From Adiantum capillus-veneris (Eukaryota; Streptophyta; Polypodiopsida; Polypodiales; Pteridaceae): a stretch of DNA of 64,000 bases. Numbering within the stretch: position 1 is the first letter of the stretch; the number at the start of each line of letters is the position of its first letter. Of this stretch, positions 11,418 through 21,600 are shown one piece after another. Below the pieces are notes generated by a model. The model was not told where the DNA came from. It saw only the letters and a program-made list of their open reading frames with translations, and did not search any database. The stretch covers positions 15,914,478-15,978,477 of the forward strand of contig CM043961.1 in NCBI GenBank assembly GCA_014529385.2, read 5' to 3'. The position numbers and the translations under genes were made by a program.

Positions 11418-11960
11418 TTAGGTATCCATAGTTGCATGTCTCCCTGTATGGTAGGATAGTGAAAAGAAGTCTTTAGAGAAGCGACAATTTGCTGACGACT
11501 CATGATTCTGTGATTGAAAATCACCAACAGCTTCTTTCCATTCTTCTTTGTTATATGCAAAAGGAACCTTTAATTGTCCTCCTTTAAGTGTAAGTTCTAG
11601 AATTTTGGCATCCCAATTCTGAATTGCTTTGTAGGTTTGCATCCAAGGAACGCCTAATATTAGGTCTTTGTTCATATGTTCATCTGCTATGCATATGAAA
11701 GTATGCTGGCAAGAGAATCCACGAACCATAACATTCAAGTTGATTTTCCCTAGAGTTGGACTGACTTGTTTGTTGCAGCCCTCGACAATACTCAAGTGGT
11801 TGAGTAGTTGCTTTGCGATAAGTGGAATAGATGATTGCATTAACTTGGGCTCATGTATCCGCTAAAGCCTTGAATTTGTTATCCTCATTCAAATTCAATG
11901 TGATGCGCATATCAAGACCATCCATCCACTCGTCATTAGCCTCAACCTCATCTTCTGCTA
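11418..11960 (-). pseudogene. Retropepsin-like protease fragment
   Basis: The minus-strand frame 11418-11840 contains the C-terminal half of a retroviral-type aspartic protease, ending with LILGVPWMQTYKAIQNWDAK. Immediately upstream, in another frame, comes KALADT followed by a stop codon at 11851-11853 and then AQVNAI. This is the DTGA active site with the catalytic-loop Gly codon changed to TGA. It differs from the protease at 20471-21076, so it comes from a second gypsy copy. Confidence 0.6.
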
Positions 11961-12119
11961 GGGGTTGAATTTGAAAGGTGTTGAGTGGTATAGCTCGAGG
12001 AATTAGTTCTCTTGCGTCTTTCCTTTTTAGGACTCAAATGCGTGCTTCCTCCTGGGCTTTGTTAATACCTACCGTTGTTTGAGATTTCTTTCCTTTGCTA
12101 CATGCACTCTTTGCAAAAG

Positions 12120-13461
12120 ATTGTTAGTCGAAGGAAGGTTTTATTTACGGAGTCGACATCCACTAATCCAATTTTCCATGATTTTCCCATCTAAGGTTGC
12201 TAGTTTGACGACACCACTCAGTGAAAAATCTTCCATGACAAAAGGACCATGTCCTTTTTTTAAAAACTTGGGTACGAGTACACGAGAACCATATCCCATG
12301 GTTTGAAAACTTTAGTCAACAAATGCGAGTCAAAAATTGTTTTTGTTTTCGTTTCTATGCATATATATGGGCAATGGCCGCTGAACGTAGTTCATCTAGT
12401 CGTTCTGACAAATCGTGCTCGTTCCATTCCAATTCACGTGCAAATTTCAGGATAGGTAGTAAGAACTCCATTGGCAATATTGCATCCAAGACATATACCA
12501 AATTAAAAGGAGTTGTGTTCAAGGCTGTTTTGAAAGAAACTCGATAAGCCCACAAGACAAAATGAAGATGCATTTCCCAGTCCGTTCTACCTGAACTAAC
12601 CATCTTAGTTAGTATAGAGCTCAAGATTTTGTTTGTATATTCAGCTTGACCATTTTCTTGAGGATGATAGGGTTTTACCATAAACTCATTTAGCATGTGT
12701 TCTATCACCTCATTGAGAAAATGCAATCCACGATCACTTACAAGCTCAATAGGAAGTCCGTACCTAGTAAATATGCATTCGTACAAGAACACAACAGTAG
12801 TTCTAGCATCATTTTTTCTAGTGGCACGTGCCTCGACCCATTTGGTCAAGTAATCTCTAGCCACAACAATATATTGTGCTTGAGGCTTGTATGTCAGTGG
12901 TTGTATCGGACCCACAAAGTCTATACCCCACTTAGCAAATGCATGTGCTCCCATCATAGGTCGTAGTGGCATACTATCAATTCTTGTTGGTATTTTATCT
13001 CGTGACATGCATCGCATCGTCAAACAAATTCTTTCGCATCGGCAAACAAAGTTGCCTGCCAAATGTATGCCACCATCAATATAGCTTTGGTTGTGGTGTC
13101 ATGAGAGAAGTGACCTCCTACTAGACCCGCATGTGCTTACTCCAAGATGGGAAGATACTCCTCTTCATTGCACACAATCTAAGTTGTTTGTCTTTCCCTC
13201 ATTGTCAATAGAGATGATTCCCAATCATTGTATAGTTTGCTGCTTCAGTCTCTATTGCCCTTCTTTGTCTTTTTCTCATGTCTTCTGGGAATATCGCCTT
13301 AGTCAGATATTCTACTAGGTATCTACTCCACTGCGATGTCACTGAAATCTGAAATAACATGGCATGGGGTATCACGGTTCTTTCTTTACATTAAAGAAAT
13401 CATTCATGTAATGATGAATGTCTCTCTTCATGGTAGGCTAGTAAACTCCCAACAAAGTCAA
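12120..13461 (-). pseudogene. E2 integrase (zinc-binding region, core, Pol tail)
   Basis: The 12355-13062 frame is a nearly complete integrase core. WGIDFVGP holds the first Asp, ELVSDRGLHF the second Asp, and YHPQENGQAE the Glu, so the DDE triad is intact. The zinc-binding region lies in 13063-13461 in broken frames (GHFSHDTTT, CDACHEIK). The Pol tail (VLVPKFLKKGHGPFVMEDF and WISGCRLR) follows at 12120-12310 after a frameshift. The core reads well, but the gene as a whole is dead. Confidence 0.75.
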
Positions 13462-13887
13462 TCATCGTAAGGTTTGATCTCGTGCAAAATGTAGACCTAC
13501 TACTATGGTATGAGTTTGACTCAAGTAGGTTTCTTGTTCCTTAGGATTAATGCACAAAAGCAGGATTCCATCCTTGTTTTTGCGATACAACCTTCCAGCC
13601 AGCAATTGATATAGGGCGGATACCCAATCAGTGTGTTCTATTTCATAGATGAACTCGGCCTCTTTGAGTTTCTCAAAGAGTTTCTCTTCCTTGATATTTT
13701 TGAAAAATGTCTCATTATAGGTGTATGGTCTTTGTCTGCTTGGCTTAGCATTATCTCTCATAGGGATAGTGTGCTGACAGATGGCAGGATCCACCTCCTT
13801 GAGATCTTTGTATGACCATGCAAAGACATCCCTATATTCCTTTAACGTTCTAATGAGAATCTCTTCTTCCTCTTGCATCAAATCCAT
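13462..13887 (-). pseudogene. E2 Pol with RT and RNase H deleted
   Basis: The open frame begins with the segment before RT (LKEYRDVFAWSYKDLKEVDP, IPMRDNAKPSRQRPYTYN) and the first RT residues (FIYEIEHTDWVS). At about 13615 it jumps to GRLYRKNKDGILLLCINP, which lies after RNase H. Roughly 400 residues, including every RT and RNase H catalytic residue, are missing while the frame stays open. Confidence 0.7.
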
Positions 13888-14588
13888 AGATATATATGCG
13901 GGTCTTGACTCTTCTTTCGGCTCTACATGATCGATGCGTTCTCAGGCCCCTCATAGGATTTCCCCGGTTCTTTTGGTTGTTGCAAGGGTTGCTTCTCAAT
14001 TATCATGCGATCTTAAAAAGTGTACTTTTTATAATGAGATGGAACATTGATTTTCCCCAGCTTGTCACTGCCTGATTCCATCTTCGTGGTCCATACTTCT
14101 TTCAAAGTTTGTTTCATCTCCTTGTATTTTGCCTTATGTTCATTTTTTGTCATCAGAAGTTCTTTCCCTTTGGTCTCATCAGGCTTCTGTGACTTTGGTT
14201 TCATTTTGTTTTGTTGCTCTGAAGGTTTGTATCTGGATATTTTCTAGTTATCTTGTCTTTTATGCAGTCTATTGCATCTACGTTTATCAAGAATTGAGTT
14301 ATGTTTTCTAGTGCTGGTTTTGCAATTTTCTTTCTTAAGTATTTTTCTTGTTTCCTGCAATATCTTTGTTGGCGTCTTCGGTGTTGGTTTGGAAACTCGA
14401 AACATTTTTCTTCTCCATCCTTGAGTAGAAGTTTGGCTCTTTACGTGCTCTTTTTTTGAGTCTGATTCCTCTGTTGTAATTGTTTCTTCTTCCAACTTGT
14501 CAGTGGCATCATAATAGTGATCAGAGAAGACATGTTACTCCTTGATCATTTCTATAAATACCATCTGGATTGGGACTATATCATAGCC
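13888..14588 (-). pseudogene. E2 protease-RT linker
   Basis: The Lys/Glu-rich minus-strand frames 14013-14204 and 14244-14495 fill the linker between protease and RT. There is no domain to name. The sequence ends at the C1 target site and resumes at 20127. Confidence 0.45.
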
Positions 14589-14593
14589 CTCTT
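14589..14593. repeat. C1 target-site duplication, left copy
   Basis: CTCTT here matches CTCTT at 20122-20126, directly flanking the two LTRs. Confidence 0.9.
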
Positions 14594-14785
14594 TGTTGGG
14601 GTATAAAGCCCAATGTGGTCGCCCAGGTAAGTGGGCGGGCCGCCAGGTATGTACACATATTCTTTTGTAAAAACCTAATAAGAACTCACTATGCTCTACA
14701 CATTACAGTAGAGCGAGTTCACCATATCGTCGTGCTCTTCTTCTTGCACTCTCTCTCGCATCACACTTCCGCTCGTACTCCTTCA
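14594..14785 (+). repeat. C1 5' LTR
   Basis: 192 bp with TG...CA ends, repeated at 19930-20121. GGTATAAAG near the start of the LTR is TATA-like, and a CT-rich segment lies near the end. Confidence 0.95.
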
Positions 14786-14787
14786 AC

Positions 14788-14799
14788 TGGTATCAGAGC
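14788..14799 (+). other. C1 primer-binding site
   Basis: TGGTATCAGAGC is the standard initiator-Met tRNA primer site. It lies two bases (AC) after the LTR. Confidence 0.95.
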
Positions 14800-15859
14800 T
14801 CAGATCGAGGCTCGGGGCAGCACTGCAGGAGGCTAGAGTCACCAACTCAGATTGGAGTGAAATTCGACAGGCGAAGACACGGCCCCAAAATCTCATGGGA
14901 ATTTCCGAACGACTCGGTGTTGTCAAAATTTCATTCTGAGGTCATCTCGGCCACCGTTTGGCTTCGACAAAGGTCTGCGCAGGCCATTTTCGACTACGTG
15001 GTCTCGGCGAGTGCAGATCCGACTCTGCAAATTTGGGGTTTTTCGGCCTACGACTGCAGGTGCTGAGGATATCGACACTCCCAGAGTGTTGATTTGTGGC
15101 TGTCTACACATCGAAGGACGGCTCACAGTTCTTGGAGGCGCGTCACATACGACACGGGCGCATCTACACACAGACTGTAGGCGACATCCACTAGTTCATC
15201 AGGTAGCTTGTGTTTGCTACTTGATATTCCAGATTTCATCCTGACATTGCAGGTACTTCCACATGGGATGTATTGTCAGAGATGATGTATGTCTGTTGAG
15301 GGTTTGCTGGCTGTGAGTCACGCAGCAAACAACCGCCGCAGCGGTTACAGCATAGAGTGGGAAATTTGTGGATGTATGACTTTGTGGGAAGTCTATGTAC
15401 TGTCAGATTTACTGCAGCCTTTGTTGAGGGTCGAGTGAGGTTTTATTGAGCTGGGGGATTCTCGAATGTTGAGATCCTTTCGGTGATACAGGTCTTGGAG
15501 CGATCCCTCGAGCACCCTTAGATAGGCAGCTAGGATGTATTGACTGTGAGTTAGACAGTTGGGATTGCATCTTTGCTTTACTGCCGTTGAGGCATTGTCG
15601 CAGTCTATGCTTACAGGACATTGACAGGACAGGTTTACCCGCAACTTACAGTGTCAGAGAGACAATGTTTTTTGAGCTGTTTTCGGTCTGTTTTTTGAGT
15701 ACACCAGAGCCATTTTACAAAGGAGACTCTGCCAAAATTTATGCAGAATCTGAAGCTTTCTTGGTTCATTTGACAGGTTGATATTGGTTCAGAGGTCAGT
15801 TTACAGGGGAAACTCTGCCGAATTTTTCCCAGGAAAGTAAACCACTGTGAAGCGTAGCT
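14800..15859 (+). other. C1 untranslated leader
   Basis: About 1.06 kb without a convincing gene. Short upstream ATG frames occur (for example 14857-15066 and 15587-15781) but have no known domain. Near the 3' end two related segments (15713-15740 and 15799-15826, period 86) share ACTCTGCC with an AT-rich tail. A similar pair lies before gag in C2. The leader probably holds packaging or translation signals, which is inference. Confidence 0.6.
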
Positions 15860-16807
15860 ATGGCTGGATCACAGGACACTGCTCTTTACAATATCAAGAA
15901 GCTGGATGGAACCAATTTCCCATTGTGGAAGAAGCAGATTTGGCACGTGTTGGTACAAAAGAAGCAGATAAAACCTATAAAGCTCAAGGGCATAAAACCA
16001 GAAGATATGGACGAAGATGAATGGAACGAAATGGATGAATTGGCACTTTCTACCATTATGCTGACTTTGGCAGAAAGCGTTTACTTCAATGTAGCAGACG
16101 AGATGTTGGCTTATCAAGCATGGTTAAAGCTGAGTGATCTTTATGAGAAGCAGAGTGCAGCTTCACAGGTATACTGGCTTAAGAAGCTTGTTGACTTGAA
16201 GATGAAAGAAGGGACACCTATGTCCAATCATTTGAATGAATTCAACACAATCTATAGTCAGTTGTCAGCTCAAGGTGTCAAGTTTGATGAACCTGTTAGA
16301 GCTATGTTCCTGTTGATCACATTGCCGGAAAGTTGGGACACTTTTCGCACAGCTTTGAGTAATTCTGCACCTCCAGATGGTTTGAACATAGCAGGTGTAG
16401 AAGGAAGTTTGCTTACTGAAGAAACCAATAGAAAGACAATGGACAAAGGCAAAGGAACAGCCTTAGTTGTCAGGGGAAGGACCAAAGAAAAGTACAAAGG
16501 TGGAAAGAGGAATCAGTCTCGTAGCAAGTCCCGCAGTGCTAAAGGCAAGAGTGACATAGAATGCTACCATTGTGGCAAGAAGGGTCACATGAAAAGAGAC
16601 TGCAGAGAATGGAAAGCAGAAAAACGCAAAGAGAAAGCTGAAGACCATGGTGAGAAGAACAAGTCCTCAGTGAAGATTCAAGAAATAAATGTGACAAACA
16701 CTGTTGCAGAGGATGACAGTCTAGTGTCAGGAGACATCTACTTCTTGAAGAACACAATGGACTCAGCTCTTCTTACATCATCTGATGGAAATGCACTGAG
16801 TGACTAG
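15860..16807 (+). CDS. C1 Gag (ends at TAG)
   Basis: 315 codons. The ATG at 15860 is followed by the usual copia Gag start (LDGTNFPLWKKQIWHVL at residues 15-31) and the UBN2-like helical region to about residue 190. A Lys/Arg-rich linker follows, then a CX2CX4HX4C zinc knuckle at residues 235-248 (CYHCGKKGHMKRDC). The frame ends at TAG (16805-16807), two codons before the protease DSG motif. Related copia proteins have Trp at this place, so TAG most simply reflects TGG changed to TAG. If the stop is sometimes read through, it would set a Gag to Gag-Pol ratio. Confidence 0.85.
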   Translation: MAGSQDTALYNIKKLDGTNFPLWKKQIWHVLVQKKQIKPIKLKGIKPEDMDEDEWNEMDELALSTIMLTLAESVYFNVADEMLAYQAWLKLSDLYEKQSAASQVYWLKKLVDLKMKEGTPMSNHLNEFNTIYSQLSAQGVKFDEPVRAMFLLITLPESWDTFRTALSNSAPPDGLNIAGVEGSLLTEETNRKTMDKGKGTALVVRGRTKEKYKGGKRNQSRSKSRSAKGKSDIECYHCGKKGHMKRDCREWKAEKRKEKAEDHGEKNKSSVKIQEINVTNTVAEDDSLVSGDIYFLKNTMDSALLTSSDGNALSD

Positions 16808-19800
16808 ATTATAGACTCAGGGGCATCACTTCATGTGTCTCCCAACAAGGAGTGGTTTACCTCTTATGTGACCACTAAAGATCATGTTCGGCTAGGCAAT
16901 GGGCAGACATGTGAGATCTTAGGTGTTGGCGATGTTCAATTGAAGTTTCAGAATGGCTCTTCTTTCATGCTGAAGAATGTGAGACATGTTCCCGCAATTA
17001 CAAAGAGCTTGATCAGCACATGTTTACTTGATGATGCTGGCTACGTCACCACTTTTGGACAGAACATGTGGAAAATATCCAAGGGTTCTATGATAGTAGC
17101 ACATGGAGTAAAGTCTGGAGGACTTTACATGATCTATGTATCAAATGTCTCTAAAAATGTAATCAATGTAACCGAGCATCCGAACGTTTCTTTGTGGCAT
17201 AGCCGGTTAGGACATATGTCCAAGAAGGGAATGGAAATCTTGTCTCGTTCTGGTTATTTGCCTGGCTTTTCATTTAATGATTTTGAATTATGTGAACATT
17301 GTCTGTATGGTAAGCAAACACAGCAGCCACATAAGCATAGAAGCAGTAGAAGAGATACACAGTTGGCACTTGTTCATAGTGATTTGTGTGGACCTATGCC
17401 TAACCTATCTCTAGGGGGAGCTTCTTACTTTATGAAATTTATAGATGATTACAAGAGGAAAGTATGGGTTTACTTTCTCAAGCACAAGGATGAAGCGTTT
17501 AGTGTTTTCAAAACGTTTGTGACACTTGTGGAGAATCAGAGTGGCAAGAAGCTTAAATGCTTACGCACTGACAATGGTGAAGAGTATGTTTCAAAGGCCT
17601 TTCAGGACTTTTGTGAGTCAAAAGGTATAAAACATGAACTTACTGCTCCTTACAATCCTGCTCAAAATGGTGTTGCTGAGAGGATGAATAGGACCATACA
17701 AGAGAAGGTCAGAAGTATGTTGTCTAATGCACAGCTGCCAAATGGGTTTTGGGCTGAAGCTGTATCAACAGCTGTTCATCTTGTAAATAGATCTCCTAGC
17801 AAGGTTTTGCAGAAGGATTCAGTGCCAGAGATGGTATGGTCAGGCAAAATGACCTCATACAAGCATCTCAGAGTCTTTGGCTGTGAGGCATATACTCACG
17901 TTCCAAAGGAATTTAGGAACAAACTTGAGCCAAAGAGTAGAAAGTGCATCTTTCTAGGCTATGGTAATTCTGGTGAGATGGGGTACAGACTTTGGGATCC
18001 TGAATCCAGAAAGGTTGTCCGCAGCAATGATGTTCACTTTAATGAATCCAAATATCATTCTAAACCAGAGAGGGTTGAGGAGATTAGAAGAGTTGTCTTC
18101 CAAGAAGATGGACCTGCACGTGCAAGACAAAATGTCAGGGCTCAAGAGGAGCAAAGACAGGATACAGTGGAACCACAGGTTTTGGCTGAGCCTGAGCCAC
18201 CTATTGTGCGTAGATCTGGACGTGTCACGCGACCTTCTGATAGGTTTGTTCCATCTATGAACTATGTCATGTTGACTAATTGCAATGAGCCTTCATGTTA
18301 CAAGGAAGCAGTGCAAATGAAGGACTCCGGGAATTGGCAATTGGCCATGCAGTCAGAGATGACAGCTCTGCATAAAAACCAGACATGGAAGCTAGTTAAA
18401 TTACCACAGGGCAAAAAGGCTCTACCTTGTAAATGGGTTTACAGGTATAAGATCACCGCTCATGATAGTCAACCAAAGTACAAAGCAAGGCTTGTTGCCA
18501 AGGGCTTTAAGCAAGAACAAGGCATTGACTTTGATGAAGTCTTCTCTCTGGTGGTCAAGATGACTACATTGAGATGCTTTCTTGCATTGGTTGCCATATT
18601 AGATTTGGTGTTGCACCAAATGGATGTCAAGACAGCGTTCTTGCATGGTGATTTAGATGTGGAAATTTACATGAAGCAGCCAGAAGGGTTTGTTGAGAAA
18701 GGCAAGGAAGATTGGGTATGCCAGTTGTTAAAGAGTCTTTATGGCTTAAAACAATCACCGAGGGCATGGTACCATAAATTCCACAAGTTTATGCTTTCTC
18801 AAGGCTACAAACGTAGTGAGTTCGATCATTGTCTATATACAAAGAAGGCTAAGGATGGTAGTTGGCTGATCCTTATTTTGTATGTGGATGACATGTTGAT
18901 TGCTGGCAAGCACTTGGAAGAAATTTCAGCTTTGAAGTCAAAGATGGCAAAATCGTTTGACATGAAAGACATGGGTGAGGCAAGTCATATACTTGGTATG
19001 CGCATTGAGAGAGACAGATCAAAGAAGTTGATTTGGTTATCTCAAACAGAGTATATTGACAAGGTTTTGCAATGTTTCAATATGGAGAAGGGAAAGGCAC
19101 TGAGTGTTCCATTGCCACCATATGTGAAACTTAGCAAACAAGATTGTCCTGTGTCTGAGGAAGAACAGGCTGAAATGGATAAGATTCCATATGCGTCTGT
19201 AGTGGGTAGTTTGATGTATGCAATGATTGCTACTCGCCCAGACATTGCATTTGCAGTGGGAGTAGTAAGTCGATACATGTCAAACCCAGGCAAGAAACAT
19301 TGGGAGGCAGTGAAAGGAATATTGAGATACCTGAAAGCTACAAAGAGTATGAATATATGCTATGGGAGTCAGGAGCTAAGTGTAAAGGGTTTTACAGACT
19401 CAGATTATGCAGGTGACTTAGACAACCGAAGGTCTACGTCAGGGTATGTCTTTACATTGGCTGGTGGAGCAGTATCATGGCGTTCTAGATTACAAGATTG
19501 TGTTACTCAGTCTACTACAGAGGCTGAATATGTTGTAGCATCAGAGGCATGCAAAGAATCAATTTGGCTTAATCGACTAGTAACAGATTTGGGAATCAAA
19601 GAAGAGATGTCTGTGTTATATTGTGATAGTCAAAGTGCTATACAATTGGCTCGCAATCCAGTTTATCACTCAAAGACAAAGCATGTGGATGTGAAGTATC
19701 ATTTCATCAGGGAAATGCTCGAGGATAAGCAACTTCAGCTTGTCAAAGTTCACACCACAGAAAATCCTGCTGATCTACGTACAAAAGGACTTCCCTCAGA

Positions 19801-19840
19801 GAGCTTTGCGCATTTTTGCAAGCAGTTAGGTGTAGGGTAG
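16808..19840 (+). CDS. C1 Pol: protease, integrase, RT, RNase H
   Basis: The frame is the same as gag and runs open for about 1010 codons after the TAG. It has no ATG start of its own at the protease. In order it carries protease DSGA at 16814-16825; the pre-integrase HHCC region (LWHSRLGHM ... CEHC); the integrase triad Asp 17381, Asp 17570 and Glu 17678 with DX35E spacing; RT with MDVKTAFLHGDL and the YVDDM loop at 18881-18895; and RNase H with DSDYAGD near 19397, STTEAEY and CDSQSAI. All catalytic residues I can check are present. Expression as Gag-Pol needs the TAG to be suppressed, or a sense codon in sister copies. Confidence 0.9.
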   Translation: MIDSGASLHVSPNKEWFTSYVTTKDHVRLGNGQTCEILGVGDVQLKFQNGSSFMLKNVRHVPAITKSLISTCLLDDAGYVTTFGQNMWKISKGSMIVAHGVKSGGLYMIYVSNVSKNVINVTEHPNVSLWHSRLGHMSKKGMEILSRSGYLPGFSFNDFELCEHCLYGKQTQQPHKHRSSRRDTQLALVHSDLCGPMPNLSLGGASYFMKFIDDYKRKVWVYFLKHKDEAFSVFKTFVTLVENQSGKKLKCLRTDNGEEYVSKAFQDFCESKGIKHELTAPYNPAQNGVAERMNRTIQEKVRSMLSNAQLPNGFWAEAVSTAVHLVNRSPSKVLQKDSVPEMVWSGKMTSYKHLRVFGCEAYTHVPKEFRNKLEPKSRKCIFLGYGNSGEMGYRLWDPESRKVVRSNDVHFNESKYHSKPERVEEIRRVVFQEDGPARARQNVRAQEEQRQDTVEPQVLAEPEPPIVRRSGRVTRPSDRFVPSMNYVMLTNCNEPSCYKEAVQMKDSGNWQLAMQSEMTALHKNQTWKLVKLPQGKKALPCKWVYRYKITAHDSQPKYKARLVAKGFKQEQGIDFDEVFSLVVKMTTLRCFLALVAILDLVLHQMDVKTAFLHGDLDVEIYMKQPEGFVEKGKEDWVCQLLKSLYGLKQSPRAWYHKFHKFMLSQGYKRSEFDHCLYTKKAKDGSWLILILYVDDMLIAGKHLEEISALKSKMAKSFDMKDMGEASHILGMRIERDRSKKLIWLSQTEYIDKVLQCFNMEKGKALSVPLPPYVKLSKQDCPVSEEEQAEMDKIPYASVVGSLMYAMIATRPDIAFAVGVVSRYMSNPGKKHWEAVKGILRYLKATKSMNICYGSQELSVKGFTDSDYAGDLDNRRSTSGYVFTLAGGAVSWRSRLQDCVTQSTTEAEYVVASEACKESIWLNRLVTDLGIKEEMSVLYCDSQSAIQLARNPVYHSKTKHVDVKYHFIREMLEDKQLQLVKVHTTENPADLRTKGLPSESFAHFCKQLGVG

Positions 19841-19916
19841 TACATCACTTCTCTACATCTCTTGTATATTAGCTTGTATAGTAGCTTCTCTCACACTTAA
19901 AGTACCACATTGGACT

Positions 19917-19929
19917 TTAAGTGGGAGGT
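19917..19929 (+). other. C1 polypurine tract
   Basis: The purine-rich AAGTGGGAGGT abuts the 3' LTR and would prime plus-strand synthesis. The miniature element at 43881-44801 has nearly the same tract. Confidence 0.75.
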
Positions 19930-20121
19930 TGTTGGGGTATAAAGGCCAATGTGGTCGCCCAGGTAAGTGGGCAGGCCGCCAGGTATGTACACATATTCTT
20001 TTGTAAAAACATAATAAGAACTCACTATGCTCTACACATTACAGTAGAGCGAGTTCACCATATCGTCGTGCTCTTCTTCTCGCACTCTCTCTCGCGTTGC
20101 ACTTCCGCTCGTACTCCTTCA
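19930..20121 (+). repeat. C1 3' LTR
   Basis: 192 bp, the same length as the 5' LTR, with 7 substitutions. Three of these lie close together near the end (the CGCATCAC/CGCGTTGC region). Confidence 0.95.
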
Positions 20122-20126
20122 CTCTT
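20122..20126. repeat. C1 target-site duplication, right copy
   Basis: CTCTT, identical to 14589-14593. Confidence 0.9.
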
Positions 20127-21076
20127 TGTCACAAAAATGCATAGGTGTAGATTCATTAACACACACATCCATTGTGGCCAAAATCTAGGTCCACTCAAAA
20201 GATTCAAACAAATATTCAGGGAAGGGTTCAGGTATGTAACCTTCATCATTCACTTCGTTGACTAAAACGCAATCTTCTCTTTGGAAACCACCCGATTTGG
20301 AAGCCCCACACATCCAAATTAGAGTGTCTTTGTATATCCATGATGGCAGTTTAGTCTCTGCTGAGGTTTCAAAGTCCAATTCTTGTATAGGTGTCCTCAA
20401 GACATCCTTATAGGAATGGTCTTTCAAGTTCACTCGAGTAATTTCCCCCAGTTATTTCAGGTAGAGATAATCATTGCCCCAATCTTGGATTAATTGTATT
20501 TGTCATGAACGATCTTTCCAGGATGATTTCATAGTTGAGTTTCTTTCCAAAGTCTACAATGGCAAAAGTGTGTTGGTAGTTGATCCCACATGAATTGACT
20601 ATTGCATTCTCTAGTAATCCCATTGGTTTCTCTATATGTCCATCTTCCAATTGCACTTTCATTCTCGTGTGTGTGATTGCTGGCTTTCGCCAGGCTTCCC
20701 AAAAAACCTTGGTTGCTATGGCAATGCCTGCTCCACTGTTTAAAATAGCCATGGTTGTCACATCATTGTATTGTACCAGAAGGGTAGTGTTTCCCTCGTT
20801 CCCTTCACAGTAATCCCCTACCTTGTTCATGGGCAGCGAATTGACAAGTTTAGTCCGTGCCCTTTCATTTTGCAATTTTTCCAAGTTCATTTGGGATACT
20901 CCTTTTAATCCTATCTTTTTCATGGTGGTTTGCAAATCTCCCCATAGGTGTGGTCGTAATATCAGCAACTCACCCAAACTAGTTGTGCAATGAATTGGTG
21001 TTGACATAATGGATTGCAAATTAGCCATATGCAATGTTTGTTTTGGCCTATTTAGTTTTGTTGTTTTGTAGACCAT
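20127..21076 (-). pseudogene. E2 protease and following linker
   Basis: The frame 20471-21076 contains an aspartic-protease domain: TTMAILNSGAGIAIATK, then QHTFAIVDFGKKLNYEIIL. The active-site motif of this family is DSGAG, but the Asp codon is AAC (Asn) at 20738-20740, which should abolish catalysis. The linker continues in 20185-20433 (WIYKDTLIWMCG, EGYIPEPFPEYLFESFEW) and crosses the C1 insertion site. Confidence 0.7.
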
Positions 21077-21600
21077 TTATTTCTCTTCATTCTCACCTAG
21101 GTAAGAAGGTAAAGTCCGCAGCGTTCCAACTTTTGTAGATCTCGGCTATTCTGATCACCAATCTCCATACAAAGAGTGTTCATTTATTTCAATGGGTGGT
21201 CTATCTAGCCGAACTTCTTCAATTGGAGCTGATTTAAATGTCAAGCTCCCGTCTTTTGCTTCCGTAACTCGTTCCCATAGGTGGTTTGGCAAGTCTTCTT
21301 TGACTATTGGCACTCCATCCCATCCTTCTTCACTATTGGCACTCCATCTGGAAGGCTTCTAAGGCTGCGTTGACTGGTTCATAAGTTTTATTGACCAGAA
21401 CCACACTACATTAAGTACAAATTTGGAAGCCCTTGCCCCTTTACACTGGGTTTTAATACAATCAATCGCAATAAAAAATGAGAGTGGTGTCCTTTGATGC
21501 TCTTTTTTTGGCTTTGTTAGCTGAGCAGCTAACAAAACAGCTTGCATAAACATCGAGAAGATTTCAAGAATGAAATACTTTTGGTATCTCACTCACAACT
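21077..21600 (-). pseudogene. E2 Gag/protease upstream remains
   Basis: The minus-strand frame 21359-21592 and broken frames to 21077 continue E2 upstream of protease. I recognise no intact domain. The assignment rests on strand, position and continuity. Confidence 0.35.

Larger units (their letters stand above)
14594..20121 (+). mobile_element. C1: young, nearly complete Ty1/copia element
   Basis: The 5528-bp element has two 192-bp LTRs (TGTTGGGG...CTTCA), a Met-tRNA primer site two bases inside the left LTR, a leader of about 1.06 kb, gag, pol, a polypurine tract and a 5-bp target duplication (CTCTT). I count 7 differences between the LTRs (about 96.4% identity). All enzyme motifs are present. 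The only lesion visible in the coding frame is one TAG between gag and protease. It sits in E2 in the opposite orientation. Confidence 0.95.
12120..21600 (-). mobile_element. E2: Ty3/gypsy element interrupted by copia C1
   Basis: Reading right to left, the pieces are Gag remains, protease, linker, start of RT, integrase zinc region, integrase core and the Pol tail. The copia element C1 (14594-20121) splits it. With C1 and one copy of its 5-bp target duplication removed, the linker frame reads across the junction. LTRs were not found. RT and RNase H are deleted. Confidence 0.7.
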
